DNA from: Chitinophagaceae bacterium
Lineage (GTDB): Bacteria; Bacteroidota; Bacteroidia; Chitinophagales; Chitinophagaceae
DNA length: 64,000 bases
Direction: 5' to 3'
Assembly (NCBI GenBank): GCA_024103425.1
Contig: JAGFIS010000004.1
Span: forward strand, 124,001-188,000
Made by a program: the position numbers and the translations under genes. This document shows positions 63,722 to 64,000 of the stretch, in pieces; positions within the stretch are counted from its first letter, which is position 1; every line of letters begins with the position of its first letter. The notes beneath the pieces are model-generated. The model was not told where the DNA came from. It worked only from the letters and a program-made list of their open reading frames with translations, and ran no database searches.

Positions 63722-64000
63722 AGCTTTTTCCTGAAATAAAAACGTGCGCAGGCCTTATTTGGTATCTGCTAAAAAACCAACTTCATCCTCAATGAAGATA
63801 AATAAAAAAATATGTTCAAAGAATTATATATGTACTGCCACAAACTTCACACGGATTACTCCCGACAATCAGAATACTATTTTTGAAAATTCAAGGTTTA
63901 TACCTTACGCTACCTAAACTCAAAGTGAAACACGAATCAAGAACCACTTTGAAACAGCCACCAACTACTTTTTTGCTGCTTAAGAAAACTTTAGAATCTG

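Overview
The window looks like chromosomal DNA of a member of the Bacteroidota, most likely the Chitinophagales/Chitinophagaceae. Supporting signs are promoters of the Bacteroidota type (TTG, 19-20 bp, TAnnTTTG), for example before atpD; a short RpoD without region 1.1; an 83-residue F1 epsilon subunit; a TPR histidine kinase paired with a LuxR-type regulator; and many lipoproteins and outer-membrane barrels. No rRNA, tRNA, CRISPR array or prophage was seen.

Layout. 1-12.5 kb: lysS (partial), a 260-bp tandem repeat, rsmA, an M16 peptidase pair, pepT, an ExbB/ExbD pair, prmC, a frameshifted REP-associated (RAYT) transposase with its REP-like hairpins, ribD and a polysaccharide flippase. 12.7-18 kb: a Tat-exported flavin amine oxidase, an exported protein and two lipoproteins. 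18-41 kb: the most unusual part. A nine-gene minus-strand run (37.7 to 21.1 kb, gaps of 45 bp or less) encodes a collagen-like lipoprotein, an outer-membrane barrel, a 2212-residue exported protein, an Fn3 protein, a seven-repeat RCC1 propeller, a membrane-anchored protein, two paralogous small membrane proteins and a DUF2207 protein. lemA follows, separated by repeat arrays and a GxxExxY gene. Just upstream of the run lie a LuxR-type regulator gene and a TPR histidine kinase gene. 41-46.7 kb: serine hydrolase, lipoprotein, atpD-atpC, barrel protein. 46.7-51.7 kb: a probable nitric-oxide/Fe-S stress operon (Rrf2 regulator, DUF59 protein, NnrS/oxidase-like membrane protein, DUF1858/DUF2249 protein, lipoprotein, and a RIC di-iron protein fused to three DUF2249 domains). 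51.9-64 kb: housekeeping genes (scpA, two pseudouridine synthases, rimM, rpoD, START-like, LptF/LptG, M20 dipeptidase, TlpA-like, Sel1 repeats).

Main hypothesis. A 21-bp motif, CCTCCCAT-N6-GGGATTG, occurs exactly in the promoter of the response-regulator gene and in that of the nine-gene surface operon. Degenerate copies at the same spacing lie before lemA and before a lipoprotein pair. In all four the right end forms or overlaps the -33 element, 19-20 bp from a -7-like element. This suggests that the kinase/regulator pair controls the whole surface locus. Three of these promoters have an array of a 107-bp repeat directly upstream; the repeat is built of 10-11-bp-phased heptamers in two opposed halves.

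Limits: all family calls come from reading motifs and were not checked by database search. Functions of the surface-locus proteins are unknown.
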